Shown one piece after another: positions 15,574 through 24,349 of a stretch of 64,000 nucleotides of DNA. A model generated the notes under the pieces. It was not told the origin of the DNA. It made no database searches and saw nothing but the letters and a program-made list of their open reading frames with translations. Within the stretch, counting starts at the first letter, position 1. Each line of letters begins with the position of its first letter. The DNA comes from Streptosporangiaceae bacterium (GTDB taxonomy: Bacteria > Actinomycetota > Actinomycetes > Streptosporangiales > Streptosporangiaceae): contig JAFARZ010000011.1 of the NCBI GenBank assembly GCA_019245115.1, positions 1 to 64,000 on the forward strand. The letters run 5' to 3'. The translations under genes were made by a program, and so were the position numbers.

Positions 15574-16668
15574 TCAGGCGACGGTCACGTGGATGGTGTG
15601 GTAACCGGTGGCGCCGCTGGGCTCCGGGCCATGGACGTTGGCGGTCTGGGTGTGGCCGGTCTTGTCGGTGGCCCGGACCTTGATGGTGTGCTGCCCCGGC
15701 GTCGCGTTCCACACGTAGTACCACTGTCGCCAGGTGTCGATTGTGTCCTGAGCCGCGACTTTCGCCGGGGTCCAGGCGCCGTCCACGAAGACCTCCACCG
15801 CCTCGACGCCGCGATGCTGGGCCCAGGCGACGCCCGCGATCGTGACCTTGCCGGCGGTCACGCTGGCGTTGTTCTTCGGCACGTCGATGCGCGACTCGGT
15901 CTTGATCGGGGCCTGCTGCGTCCAGCCGCGCTGCACCCAGTAGGCGCTGAACGCGGCGAACGTGGTGACCTCCATGTCGACGACCCACTTGCAGGCCGAC
16001 ACGTAGCCGTACAGGCCGGGCACCACGACTCGGACCGGGAAGCCGTGCTCCTGCGGCAGCGGCTGGCCGTTCATGCCCACCGCCAGCATCGACGTCCGGC
16101 CATCCATGACCGGGTCGACGGCGACGCCGATATTCATCTGGTTGACGTCGCGCATGACGATCTGCTGGGCGCCGGACTGGAGGCCGGCCTTGCGCAGGAT
16201 GTCGGCCAGCAAGGTGCCCTGCCAGCGCGCGTTGCCGATGTAGCCGCCGCCAACGCTTTCCGACACGCAGGTGAGCGTGACGTCATGGTCGATCATCGGC
16301 TGCTGCATCAGCTGGTCGAACGTCAGCGTCATCGGATGGTCCACCATGCCGTGGATGCGCAGCTGCCAGGACGAGGGCTGGACCTGGGGCACGGCCAGGG
16401 CGGTGTCCACCCGGTAGAACTGGGAGTTGGGCGTGTAGAACGGAGACAGCCCCTGGACGTCGAGGGTGGCATTCTTCGGCAGCGGTTTCGGTTTCACCGC
16501 CGTCTTGCCCAGCTTCACCTGGGCGGTGTTGACGGTGAACCGCCGGTTGCTGATCATCTGGCCGCCGACGCCCGCGGCGAGCGCGACGCCGGCTGTCGTG
16601 CCGGTGACGGCGAGGAATTTACGCCGGTTGACGCCGCCCGGCACCCTGGGACCCGTGCCGTGCCTCAC
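15574..16668 (-). CDS. Tat-exported molybdopterin-dependent oxidoreductase (sulfite oxidase family)
   Basis: 364 residues. The N-terminus holds a Tat signal (NRRKFLAVTGTTAGVALAAG). The oxidoreductase Mo-cofactor domain follows, with the Mo-ligand cysteine in LTCVSE and conserved QGLSPFYTPNSQFYRVD, EHGFPVRVVVPG and KWV. The C-terminal dimerisation (Mo-co) domain ends GYHTIHVTVA. In Streptomyces-type relatives the membrane part is fused at the N-terminus; here it is the preceding gene, overlapped by 4 bases (GTGA), with GGAGGT upstream of GTG 16668. Substrate unknown. Confidence 0.9.
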   Translation of the reverse strand: MRHGTGPRVPGGVNRRKFLAVTGTTAGVALAAGVGGQMISNRRFTVNTAQVKLGKTAVKPKPLPKNATLDVQGLSPFYTPNSQFYRVDTALAVPQVQPSSWQLRIHGMVDHPMTLTFDQLMQQPMIDHDVTLTCVSESVGGGYIGNARWQGTLLADILRKAGLQSGAQQIVMRDVNQMNIGVAVDPVMDGRTSMLAVGMNGQPLPQEHGFPVRVVVPGLYGYVSACKWVVDMEVTTFAAFSAYWVQRGWTQQAPIKTESRIDVPKNNASVTAGKVTIAGVAWAQHRGVEAVEVFVDGAWTPAKVAAQDTIDTWRQWYYVWNATPGQHTIKVRATDKTGHTQTANVHGPEPSGATGYHTIHVTVA

Positions 16669-17555
16669 GACCTACCTCCAGCGGTGAGCTCGGGCACTCC
16701 GGCGGCCTGGCCTATCCAGAGCAGGGCCGCGACTCCGGCGGCGGCGCCGATGATCGACGGAATGACGTCGGTGAACCTGCTGGCCGGCCGGGTGTAGGCG
16801 ATATAGGCGCCGAGCAGTCCGAAGACCGCCAGGCCCACCACGCCGACGGTGATCCGGCGCCGTGCCACCACCCCGATCCCGATGGCCAGGAAGGCGATCG
16901 TGACGTACATGCCGAGCAGGAGCATCGTCTTGTCGTGCTCGCCGAACTTCTGGATCGCGAATTCCTTCAGCCACGAGGGAGTGTGGTCGATGAACCACTC
17001 GCCGACCGCGATGATCGGTGACGCCTGCGGCCGGAAGAACGCCGCGGCCAGCGTCGCGATCCCGATCGCCAGCCCGGCGGCGACCACGCCCATGGTGCCG
17101 CCGGCCAAGCGGCCCGGGGGCTTCGGCGCCGTCTCGCGTCGCCCGGGGCCCGAAGCGAAGTCATTCCAGCTCTGCTCGTCCGGTGCCCGGAGCATCGGGC
17201 CGGACGGATGCGACGCGGGCAGCGTGGGCCCAGGCGGATATGACGCCGGGTTCGCCGGACCCCAGACGCTGTCACCGTAGGCCGGCTCCTGATATCCGCT
17301 GTAGGCCGGCTCCTGGTATCCGCTGTAAGCGGACTCCTGATATCCGGCGTAGGCGGGCTCTTGGTAGCCGCCATAGTTCTGCTCTTGGTAGCCGCCGTAA
17401 TTTTGCTCCGGGTAGGCGCCGTAACCCTGATGGGCACCGTAACCCTGCTGGGCACCGTCGAAGGCGTCGGCGTACCCGGCACCCTGATCCCAGGAAGGCG
17501 TCGGAGCGCGATGACGCGCGGAGCGGGGCGGGTCGTAACTCATATCCCTATTCAC
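16665..17555 (-). CDS. Membrane partner of the Mo-oxidoreductase with Tyr/Gln-rich repeat head
   Basis: 296 residues. Residues about 30-95 are a repeat region (GYQEPAYS-type octapeptides) coded by 24-bp tandem repeats between about 17281 and 17410. Then come four predicted TM helices (GVVAAGLAIGIATLAAAFF; MLLLGMYVTIAFLAIGIGVV; VGVVGLAVFGLLGAYIAY; IGAAAGVAALLWIG) and a conserved loop PIIAVGEWFIDHTPSWLKE. That loop and the helices match the N-terminal membrane half of fused actinobacterial Mo-oxidoreductases, so this is a natural split. Likely membrane anchor. Confidence 0.8.
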   Translation of the reverse strand: MNRDMSYDPPRSARHRAPTPSWDQGAGYADAFDGAQQGYGAHQGYGAYPEQNYGGYQEQNYGGYQEPAYAGYQESAYSGYQEPAYSGYQEPAYGDSVWGPANPASYPPGPTLPASHPSGPMLRAPDEQSWNDFASGPGRRETAPKPPGRLAGGTMGVVAAGLAIGIATLAAAFFRPQASPIIAVGEWFIDHTPSWLKEFAIQKFGEHDKTMLLLGMYVTIAFLAIGIGVVARRRITVGVVGLAVFGLLGAYIAYTRPASRFTDVIPSIIGAAAGVAALLWIGQAAGVPELTAGGRS

Positions 17556-17619
17556 GGGCTAACCGAGGCCCCGTGTTCGATTTTCGGCTCGCGGGTAAGC
17601 AACCGGTAAGAAGCGCGGG

Positions 17620-19146
17620 TCAGACCCGTACGCGGCGGGGCAGCGCTGAATTGGCCTGGGCCTCCGGCCACGGCGTGATCGTGTCGTCCTCGGTGAGGAT
17701 GGCGGGCAGCGGCGGCACCGAGATGGCGTGTTCCTCCATGGCCAGGTAGCCCGGGACCGGCTGCGGCGAGACCTGAGGCCGGGCGACGATCGGCGTGGCC
17801 GCCTGGCGCTGGGCCAGGTGGCGGCGGATCAGCCAGCCCGCGAGCACCACCAGGACCGGGACGCCATAGCCGACCGTGTAGTTGTAGGGCCACGGCACGC
17901 TGAGCCGGCCCATGCTGGGCTCGGCCGCGTAATATCCGCCGGCCGCGAACGCCAGCCATTCCGGACGTCCGTCCAAGGCCACCAGCATCACCAGCAACAG
18001 CGCGTACCACTGGTAGTGGGGCGTGGTCACGGCCAGCGCGGCGGCGGTCATCACTATGGCGCCGCGCCACGGCTGATCGGGGTCGGCGAAGCGAAGCACG
18101 GCGAGCGCCACCGCCCCGAGTACCAGCACCGCGACGACGGTGGCCAGTTTGCCTCCGACGAACAGGTCGATGATGCCGAACCTGGACCCGTTCTCGTAGC
18201 CCTCCTGCTGGAGGTAGCCGGGGATGAAGCCGATCACCTTGTTGCCCACGGCGAGCAGATGTGGCGCGTAGACGACGGTGATCGCCGACACGGCGGACAC
18301 GCTGACCAGCAGCCAGCGACGCCTGAGAATCGCGGGCACGGCGAGCGCCGGGGTCATCTTGGTGGCGATGGCGAGGCCGAGCAGGACGCCGCCCGCGACC
18401 GTCCTGCGTTCGGTACGCGCCGTGGCCAGCACGAGCAGCGCGGCGGCGGTGATGCCCACCGCGACGATGTCGACGTGGGCATTGTTGCCCGCCTCCAGCG
18501 CGACCGTCGGGCACCACGACCACAGCGCGGCCATTCGCGCGTCACGGCCCAGCCTTCGCAAGCCGGACAGCAGCAGCACGGTGGTGAGTACGGCGATACC
18601 GGCCGTGGTCGACTGGATAGGCGTGCTCGAGTCGGAGCCGTCCGGCAGGTAGTGCACACCGAGGAAGTAGGCCTCGGCGACCGGCGGGTAGATCGTATGC
18701 ACCGTCGGCCGGTTGATCCTGGTGCAGCCGCCGGCGAAGTAGGTGCTCGGCTTCGTGCAGTACTCGGCGCCCGGATACCAGAGGAAGTCGTTCCGCAGCC
18801 CGTGCAGATGGCGGGAGGCGGGCGAATAGGCGTACGGGTCAATGCCCGCCGCCTGCACCTTGCCGTCCCAGATGTACCGGTATGAGTCGGTGCTCTGCTG
18901 CGGCGGCGCGGACAGCGCGGCCACCTGGATGGCGATGCCGCCCAGCAGGACGAGGACGACCGACGCCCGCATCGGCACCTTGCGCAGCAGCCACGCCGCG
19001 CCGAGGAACGCCAGCCAGGCCACGATGACCAGCGGCAGTGGCCGGATCCGCGCCGGGTCGATGCTCGGTCGGACGAGCAGCAGCACCATCGCGGTCAGTA
19101 CCACGAGGCAGGCGCAGATTCCGGTGACCCGGAGCTTGGCGTTCAT
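17620..19146 (-). CDS. GT87/DUF2029-type polyprenyl-phosphate-sugar glycosyltransferase
   Basis: A 508-residue multi-pass membrane protein of the GT-C fold, about 10-12 TM helices. The early loop STDSYRYIWDGKVQAAGIDPY has the conserved acidic/aromatic pattern of the GT87 (mannosyl/arabinosyl) family, followed by IYPPVAEAYF and ATKMTPALAVPAI. Transfers a sugar from a lipid carrier on the outer membrane face. Its C-terminal tail (about 60 residues) is non-conserved and ends with a copy of the 30-bp coding repeat (PEAQANSA) at 17645-17673. ATG 19146. Confidence 0.87.
   Translation of the reverse strand: MNAKLRVTGICACLVVLTAMVLLLVRPSIDPARIRPLPLVIVAWLAFLGAAWLLRKVPMRASVVLVLLGGIAIQVAALSAPPQQSTDSYRYIWDGKVQAAGIDPYAYSPASRHLHGLRNDFLWYPGAEYCTKPSTYFAGGCTRINRPTVHTIYPPVAEAYFLGVHYLPDGSDSSTPIQSTTAGIAVLTTVLLLSGLRRLGRDARMAALWSWCPTVALEAGNNAHVDIVAVGITAAALLVLATARTERRTVAGGVLLGLAIATKMTPALAVPAILRRRWLLVSVSAVSAITVVYAPHLLAVGNKVIGFIPGYLQQEGYENGSRFGIIDLFVGGKLATVVAVLVLGAVALAVLRFADPDQPWRGAIVMTAAALAVTTPHYQWYALLLVMLVALDGRPEWLAFAAGGYYAAEPSMGRLSVPWPYNYTVGYGVPVLVVLAGWLIRRHLAQRQAATPIVARPQVSPQPVPGYLAMEEHAISVPPLPAILTEDDTITPWPEAQANSALPRRVRV
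17645..17673 (-). repeat. 30-bp coding repeat, one unit (GT87 gene)
   Basis: On the minus strand reads GGCCGGAGGCCCAGGCC then AATTCAGC. Translated in the gene as PEAQANSA near the C-terminus. Same unit as at 37233, 41108, 41138 and 60550-60639. Confidence 0.85.
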
Positions 19147-19208
19147 GCAGTAAGGGTGCCATCGTGTCAGCGGAACGTGACCTCACCGAGGTGGGGTGTA
19201 AGGCTTCC

Positions 19209-19826
19209 TTAAGGGAATATGGACGCGAACCAGCGACCGTCGACCGACCAGGTTTCCACTTCACCAAGGCCGGCGTCGGCGGCCACCTCGGTAATGTGGT
19301 CGGCGCCCACATAGGCCCAGGGGAACCACGCGCTCGCCGATCCGGCGTGACACAGGCGGACCTGCTCACGACGCAGCGCCGTGCCGGGCGGGTCCAGCTC
19401 GACCAGCGCCCGGCCGTCCGGGGCCAGCAGCTCGCCGACGCGGCGCAGCAGCGCCGCCGGGTCGCCGCCGATGCCGATGTTCCCGTCCGCCAGCAGCACC
19501 GTGCCCCAGCGTCCGGTTCCCGGTACCCGGTCGAACACGTCACGCAGCATGACCAGCGCGCCGGAGGACCGGGCCAGCCCGACCGCGTACGGGGTGATGT
19601 CGATGCCCAGCGCCGGAATGCCGCGCTCAGCCAGGGCGACCGTCAGCCGTCCAGGACCGGAGCCGATGTCAAGCGTCGGCCCCTCACATCGGTCCAGCAG
19701 TGACTTGTCGCCCGGGGTGGCGTTCAGCCAGCTGTCCACGGCGAGCGGAATACGGGTTCCGTCGGCATACTCGATGTCCGGCCGGGCGCGGCCGGCCAGC
19801 GCGTGCTCATAGAGTTCCCCGATCAC
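19209..19826 (-). CDS. Class I SAM-dependent methyltransferase
   Basis: 205 residues from GTG 19826 (VIGELYEHALAGR), which has GGAGGG 8 bases upstream. The SAM motif LDIGSGPGRLTVALAERG, the acidic LGIDITPYA and the later VLLADGNIGIGGDPAALLRR are clear. Small stand-alone methyltransferase; substrate unknown. It is 62 bases upstream of the GT87 gene in the same direction and may be co-transcribed. Confidence 0.83.
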   Translation of the reverse strand: MIGELYEHALAGRARPDIEYADGTRIPLAVDSWLNATPGDKSLLDRCEGPTLDIGSGPGRLTVALAERGIPALGIDITPYAVGLARSSGALVMLRDVFDRVPGTGRWGTVLLADGNIGIGGDPAALLRRVGELLAPDGRALVELDPPGTALRREQVRLCHAGSASAWFPWAYVGADHITEVAADAGLGEVETWSVDGRWFASIFP

Positions 19827-19921
19827 GAGGACTCCCTCCGGGTGATTCCGGTGTCCGAACTTCACAAGTGTCAGGGTCGGCGAGTCCTTGCGGGGTACGG
19901 TGCAGGGGAAGTTACTACAAT

Positions 19922-19948
19922 CGTCACTGTGCTTACGGACTAGTGACG
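19922..19948. promoter_or_regulatory. Inverted repeat in the two-component system promoter
   Basis: CGTCACT (19922-19928) and AGTGACG (19942-19948) are perfect 7-bp arms separated by 13 bases, inside the 205-base intergenic region between the divergent methyltransferase and response regulator. Could bind the response regulator itself. Confidence 0.45.
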
Positions 19949-20031
19949 GTTTAACCCCGTTTTCTAGTCTGACCAGTTGTTCACCCCTTACGGTGGATGG
20001 GTGACCATGACGTTTCGCGACGTAAGCTGCC

Positions 20032-20751
20032 GTGGTGAATAATCCAGACCCGCCGGGTCGCATCGTCGTTGTCGATGACGACCCCACCGTGGCCGACGTG
20101 GTCGGACGGTACCTGATACGCGACGGCCACACGGTCGAGTGCGTGCACGACGGCTACGAGGCGCTGCGGCGCGTCGCCGAGGCCCCGCCTGACCTGGTGG
20201 TGCTCGACCTCATGCTGCCCGGCATGGACGGCCTCGAGGTCTGCCGTCGGCTGCGGGCGCGCTGGCCGATCCCGGTAGTGATGCTGACCGCGCTCGGTGA
20301 CGAGACTGACCGCCTGGTCGGTTTCGAGACGGGCGCCGACGATTATGTCACCAAGCCGTTCAGCCCTCGTGAGCTGGCACTGCGGGTCCGCTCGGTGCTG
20401 CGCCGGTCTCGCGGCAGCGGTCTGCCCGACAAGCAGCCCGGCCTGGGTGCGATCAAGGACGGCGACCTGCTGGTCGACCTGGCCGCGCACGAGGTCAGGT
20501 CGCGCGGCGAGCTGATCCAGCTCACTTCGCGCGAGTATGACCTCCTTGTCTTCCTGATGCAGAATCCGCGTAAGGCGTTCACTCGCGAACAACTGCTCCA
20601 GGATGTCTGGTCGTGGACGTTCGGGGACACGTCCACCGTCACCGTGCACGTCCGGCGGCTGCGCGAGAAGCTGGAGCCTGACCCCACCATGCCCCGCAGG
20701 ATCGTCACCGTCTGGGGAGTCGGGTACCGGTACGAACCGGAGGCGGCATGA
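20032..20751 (+). CDS. OmpR/PhoB-family response regulator
   Basis: 239 residues. The receiver domain shows DDD at the acidic pocket, the phospho-acceptor Asp59 (VVLDLMLPGMDGLE), Thr in MLTAL and Lys in YVTKPFSP. The C-terminal winged helix (LTSREYDLLVFLMQNP ... TVHVRRLREKLEPDP ... VWGVGYRYE) is OmpR type. Start is GTG 20032 or GTG 20035. Overlaps the sensor kinase gene by 4 bases (ATGA), so the two are coupled. Confidence 0.95.
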   Translation: MVNNPDPPGRIVVVDDDPTVADVVGRYLIRDGHTVECVHDGYEALRRVAEAPPDLVVLDLMLPGMDGLEVCRRLRARWPIPVVMLTALGDETDRLVGFETGADDYVTKPFSPRELALRVRSVLRRSRGSGLPDKQPGLGAIKDGDLLVDLAAHEVRSRGELIQLTSREYDLLVFLMQNPRKAFTREQLLQDVWSWTFGDTSTVTVHVRRLREKLEPDPTMPRRIVTVWGVGYRYEPEAA

Positions 20752-21992
20752 CTCCCGGCCATGGCGTCGTGGCGCTCGTGGACGGCATTGAACCGCAAGA
20801 TATCGAGTTCATACTGCAATGGACTCTGATCGCCGCGGCGGCCATCACCGCCATCGGTGTTTTTACGCTACGGGTGCTCGGTAAGCGGTCTCTCCGGGTG
20901 ATGGTCCTCGGGGTGATCCTGGTCTCGGCACTGACCTCGATGGCCGGTGTTGGTGTCATCGCCAACCGGATGCTGGCCGGGGTGAACCAGGGTGTCGTCT
21001 ACTACCTGATGTCGATCGCCGGGCTGGCCGGCATAGCCGCATCATTGGTGGTGGGCCGGCAGCTGACAAAGGCGAGCCGGGCGTTGTCGGCCTCGGTCAG
21101 CGCCGTCGGCGACAGCGGTGTCTACGTCCCGCCGACCCGGGTGCTGCCGGCCGAACTGTCCGAACTGTCCGACGCGCTGGGTGTCGCCCAGGAGCGGCTC
21201 AACGCCGCACGGCAGCGCGAGCGGGCGCTGGAGGCGAGCCGCCGCGAACTGGTCGCGTGGGTCAGCCACGACCTGCGCACACCGCTGGCCGGCCTGCGCG
21301 CCATGGCGGAGGCGCTCGAGGATCAGGTTGTCGTCGACCCGCGCACGATCTCCCAGTACCACACCCAGATCCGCACCGAAGTCGACCGGCTCTCCTCGAT
21401 GATCGACGACCTCTTCGAGCTGTCCCGGATCCACGCGGGCGCGCTGCGGCTGTCCCGCCGGATGGTCGGCCTGGAGGACGTCGTCGCCGAGGTCGTGGCC
21501 AGCACGGAACCGGTGGCCCGGGCCAAGGGCGTACGGCTCACCGGCGCGGCCGTACGCGGCATGCCGGTCTACGTGGACTCCGCCGAGCTCGGCCGGGCGC
21601 TGCGCAACCTGGTGACCAACGCGATCCGGCACACTCCGTCCGACGGTGTGGTGGATGTGCTGGCCGAGGTGCAGAACGGCGTCGCGGCGGTCTGTGTGTC
21701 CGACGCCTGCGGCGGTATCCCGCCCGAGGACCTGCCGAGGGTGTTCGACGTGGCGTTCCGCGGCGAGTCGGCCCGCACACCCGGGCCGGACGGCGGCGGC
21801 GGGCTCGGCCTGTCCATCGCCCGTGGCATCGTGGAGGCGCACTCCGGCCAGATCGCGGTGCGCAACGCCGGTCCCGGCTGCCAGTTCCTGGTCCGGCTTC
21901 CGCTGGCCCGGCCGGCTCCCCCGGCGGTGACCAGGACCGCGCCGCGCCGTCGTCCGCCCGCCCGGGCCATCACCGGCCCGATAGCCCAGTAG
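20748..21992 (+). CDS. Membrane sensor histidine kinase
   Basis: 414 residues. Two TM helices (about 23-45 and 53-75, with a third hydrophobic stretch near 85-105) precede a HAMP-like linker, the HisKA domain with His174 in WVSHDLRTPLAGLRAM, and the HATPase domain: N box NLVTNAIRHTP, G1 box DACGGIP (the usual DxGxG is DACGG), G2 box GGGLGLSIARGIVEAHSG. Little extracytoplasmic sequence is left for ligand binding, so it may sense the membrane itself. Partner of the response regulator upstream. Confidence 0.94.
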   Translation: MTPGHGVVALVDGIEPQDIEFILQWTLIAAAAITAIGVFTLRVLGKRSLRVMVLGVILVSALTSMAGVGVIANRMLAGVNQGVVYYLMSIAGLAGIAASLVVGRQLTKASRALSASVSAVGDSGVYVPPTRVLPAELSELSDALGVAQERLNAARQRERALEASRRELVAWVSHDLRTPLAGLRAMAEALEDQVVVDPRTISQYHTQIRTEVDRLSSMIDDLFELSRIHAGALRLSRRMVGLEDVVAEVVASTEPVARAKGVRLTGAAVRGMPVYVDSAELGRALRNLVTNAIRHTPSDGVVDVLAEVQNGVAAVCVSDACGGIPPEDLPRVFDVAFRGESARTPGPDGGGGLGLSIARGIVEAHSGQIAVRNAGPGCQFLVRLPLARPAPPAVTRTAPRRRPPARAITGPIAQ

Positions 21993-22039
21993 CGTCGCGC
22001 TCGCCGCGTCGGACCGGCGGGCTCGGATAGCCTACGTGG

Positions 22040-23683
22040 ATGGCGGAGCTAGCCGAACGTGAGCAGGCGCCCGGGCAGGCTGGCCGGGGCGGTGCGTCGC
22101 GTTCCGCGCTTCCTGGCTGGCTGGTGGTCGCCATCCCGGCGGTGGTCGCGTTCGTGGTCACCGGGGTCGATCTTTCCGGCCCGTCGCTGTGGCGGGACGA
22201 GGCGTACACCAAGGACGCGGTATCCCGGTCGCTGAGCCACCTGTTCGCGCTGCTCGGCCACACCGACGCGGTGCACGGCGCCTACTACGTGATGATGCAC
22301 TTCGTGTCCGAGGTCATCGGCACCTCGGACGCCGCGCTGAGATTTCCTTCGCTGTGCGCGATGGCCGTCGCTACCGGGTTCACCGCCGCGATCGGCCGCC
22401 GGGCGGCCGTCCTGGCTGGGGCTCGCTGGCCGGGAGTGACCGGTCTGCTGTCCGGTCTTCTGTTCGCGGTCGCCCCGTACATGACGTACTACGGGCAGAT
22501 GGCGCGGTCGTACGCCTTCGTGACCATGTTCGCCACGATCGCCAGCTACCTGCTGCTCCGCGCGGCGGCGCCCGACGGCGGCCCCGGCCATCCGGCCAGC
22601 GGCGGCTGGTGGTGGGCCGGGTACGGCGTGGCCGTGGCCTTCACCGGGCTTTTCAACACGTTCGGGCTGCTCATCATCCCGGCTCACGCGCTTACCCTGC
22701 TGTGGGCGGGTCCGTCGCGGGCCCGGGGCGGTATCGCGGGCTGGGCGCGGCGGGTTGGCGTCCCGTGGCTGGCCGGCTCGGTGGCGGCGGTAGCGGTGCT
22801 GTTGCCCGTGCTGCTCATCTCGTTCCGTCAGCGCGGACAGATCTCCTGGCTGGCGAAGCCGGACATCAACACGATCACGACCATGCTGCGGGAGTATGCG
22901 GGCTCGAAGGCGCTGATCGTCCCGGTAGCCCTGCTCGCGGTCGGCGGCGTGATGGCGGCCCTTTTCGACGGGTTCAACGGGTTCGGCGGGAAGGCTGCCG
23001 GCGGACGCCGGCTGTCCCCGGCCGCGATCGCCCTGCCCTGGCTGGTCGTGCCGCCGGTCATCCTGCTGGCGGTGTCGCTGGTCAAGCCGGTGTACAGCCA
23101 GCGGTACATCGAGTTCTGCCTTCCCGCGCTGGCCACCCTCGTCGCGGCGGGCTTGGTCGGGCTGGCCCGGCTGGTGGCGACCACATCGCTGGGACGTCGC
23201 GATGTTCGCGCCGCGTGGGCGCCGTCCGCCATCATCCTGGCGGTGCTGGCCGTCATGCTGATCTCCCCGCAGCACGCGATCCGGCAGTCCTCGGCCCGGC
23301 CGGACGACCTGCGGCTGGCATCGGCCATCGTGGCCGCCAACGAGCAGCCCGGCGACGTGGTCTTCTACATGCCCGACGACATGTACGTGCTCGGCACCGG
23401 GTATCCGGCACCGTTCTCGCGGCTGCGTAACATCGGGCTCGCTGAGTCGCCGGTCGCCTCGGCCACGCTGACCGGCCGCGAGGTCACCAGCCCGGCCGAA
23501 CTCGCGGCCCGCTTCACCGGTGTGAAGCGGGTATGGTTCGTCACCGGCAACAGCGACTACAAGTTCCCCACCCCGACCTCGCCCGTGGACAAGGAGATGA
23601 TGACGCTCGTCAGCGCCTCGGCACTGCACCTGACCCACCGCTGGCAGGCCGGCGAGGTAATGCTCACCTTGTACACCCGCTGA
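22040..23683 (+). CDS. GT-C-fold membrane glycosyltransferase (GT39/mannosyltransferase-like)
   Basis: 547 residues, about 11 TM helices. The first loop LWRDEAYTKDAVSRSL has the catalytic Asp-Glu of PMT-like GT-C enzymes; MTYYGQMARSYAF in a later loop is also typical. The C-terminal soluble domain (about residues 430-547; VANEQPGDVVFYMPDD) is extracytoplasmic. Likely uses polyprenyl-phosphate-linked sugar. Its last two codons begin a four-fold 13-bp tandem repeat. Confidence 0.85.
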   Translation: MAELAEREQAPGQAGRGGASRSALPGWLVVAIPAVVAFVVTGVDLSGPSLWRDEAYTKDAVSRSLSHLFALLGHTDAVHGAYYVMMHFVSEVIGTSDAALRFPSLCAMAVATGFTAAIGRRAAVLAGARWPGVTGLLSGLLFAVAPYMTYYGQMARSYAFVTMFATIASYLLLRAAAPDGGPGHPASGGWWWAGYGVAVAFTGLFNTFGLLIIPAHALTLLWAGPSRARGGIAGWARRVGVPWLAGSVAAVAVLLPVLLISFRQRGQISWLAKPDINTITTMLREYAGSKALIVPVALLAVGGVMAALFDGFNGFGGKAAGGRRLSPAAIALPWLVVPPVILLAVSLVKPVYSQRYIEFCLPALATLVAAGLVGLARLVATTSLGRRDVRAAWAPSAIILAVLAVMLISPQHAIRQSSARPDDLRLASAIVAANEQPGDVVFYMPDDMYVLGTGYPAPFSRLRNIGLAESPVASATLTGREVTSPAELAARFTGVKRVWFVTGNSDYKFPTPTSPVDKEMMTLVSASALHLTHRWQAGEVMLTLYTR

Positions 23684-23730
23684 AGAGGACCGCTGAAGAG
23701 GACCGCTGAAGAGGACCGCTTAAGAGGACC
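23679..23730 (+). repeat. 13-bp tandem repeat, 4 units, starting at the stop codon
   Basis: GCTGAAGAGGACC is repeated at 23679, 23692, 23705 and (one change) 23718. The first unit contains the TGA stop of the glycosyltransferase gene; each later unit therefore repeats that stop. Confidence 0.9.
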
Positions 23731-24187
23731 GCTGACGCCGAGGACCACACTCGTCCCCTGACCACCATCCGCCTCAGCACGCCTCTAATCCTGTCTGATT
23801 GCACCATATGTCCCGGTTCAAGCCCTATGTCCCGCGTACTCCCGTGGAGACTTAGAGCCTTCTGGAACTTTGGGCGCCGGTTTCCGGCTCTGTCCCTCCG
23901 CAAAGCTCTTTTCTTCCATGCAGAACCCTCGTCCCCACGCCACATCCGCCCCACAAGGACCTTTCCGGCCGCGCAGACCCGGTCACAACCTAACATCCGC
24001 CCCACAAGAACCTTTTCTTCCACGCTAACCTTCGTCACCAGTAACACCCGCCCGACATATCGGATGTGTCGGTGCGAGTGTTGGCGGGGGCACTCGTATA
24101 TGGCGCCGCGCCAGGCTCGGCACCGTGCCAGGCTTGGGACGTGGCAGGCTGGGGGCGCCAGACTTGGGGCGCGGTCAGGTGCCCACT
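23731..24187. other. Gene-free region with diverged repeats
   Basis: No convincing gene in this 450-base stretch between the glycosyltransferase and the sigma factor (convergent). It contains two copies of ACATCCGCCCCACAAG (about 23942 and 23992), a GGCGCCGGTTTCCGGC motif also found at the 4076 terminator, and a short run of CAGGCTTGGG-like repeats near 24105-24170. Confidence 0.4.
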
Positions 24188-24244
24188 AGGGGTACGTTGC
24201 GCCAACCATCCCCACCTGAGGGGTACGTTGCGCCAACCATCCCT
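24188..24244 (-). repeat. Paired 26-bp intergenic repeat, locus 1
   Basis: Two copies (24188-24213 and 24219-24244) of a 26-bp unit with core GGTTGGCGCAACGTACCCC on the minus strand, 31-bp period. The same pair occurs at 62294-62350 and 63400-63456 on the plus strand. Confidence 0.9.
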
Positions 24245-24349
24245 CCGATCCGCCCCCACCGGCGCGTAATCAGGCCACTTTCAAGCGACACGTCCGAGGC
24301 GAAAGCCGGGTGGTGAGCCGTAGGGCGGCGGCCGCCGCCTCACGATCCG

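Noticed and set aside
22049..23638. A 529-codon open frame antisense to the GT-C glycosyltransferase
   Set aside because: Arg/Gly/His-rich composition typical of shadow frames; the plus-strand protein has clear TM helices and catalytic loop.
24188..24244. CRISPR array
   Set aside because: The 26-bp units are separated by only 5 bases and occur in pairs; there are no spacer-length gaps and no cas genes.
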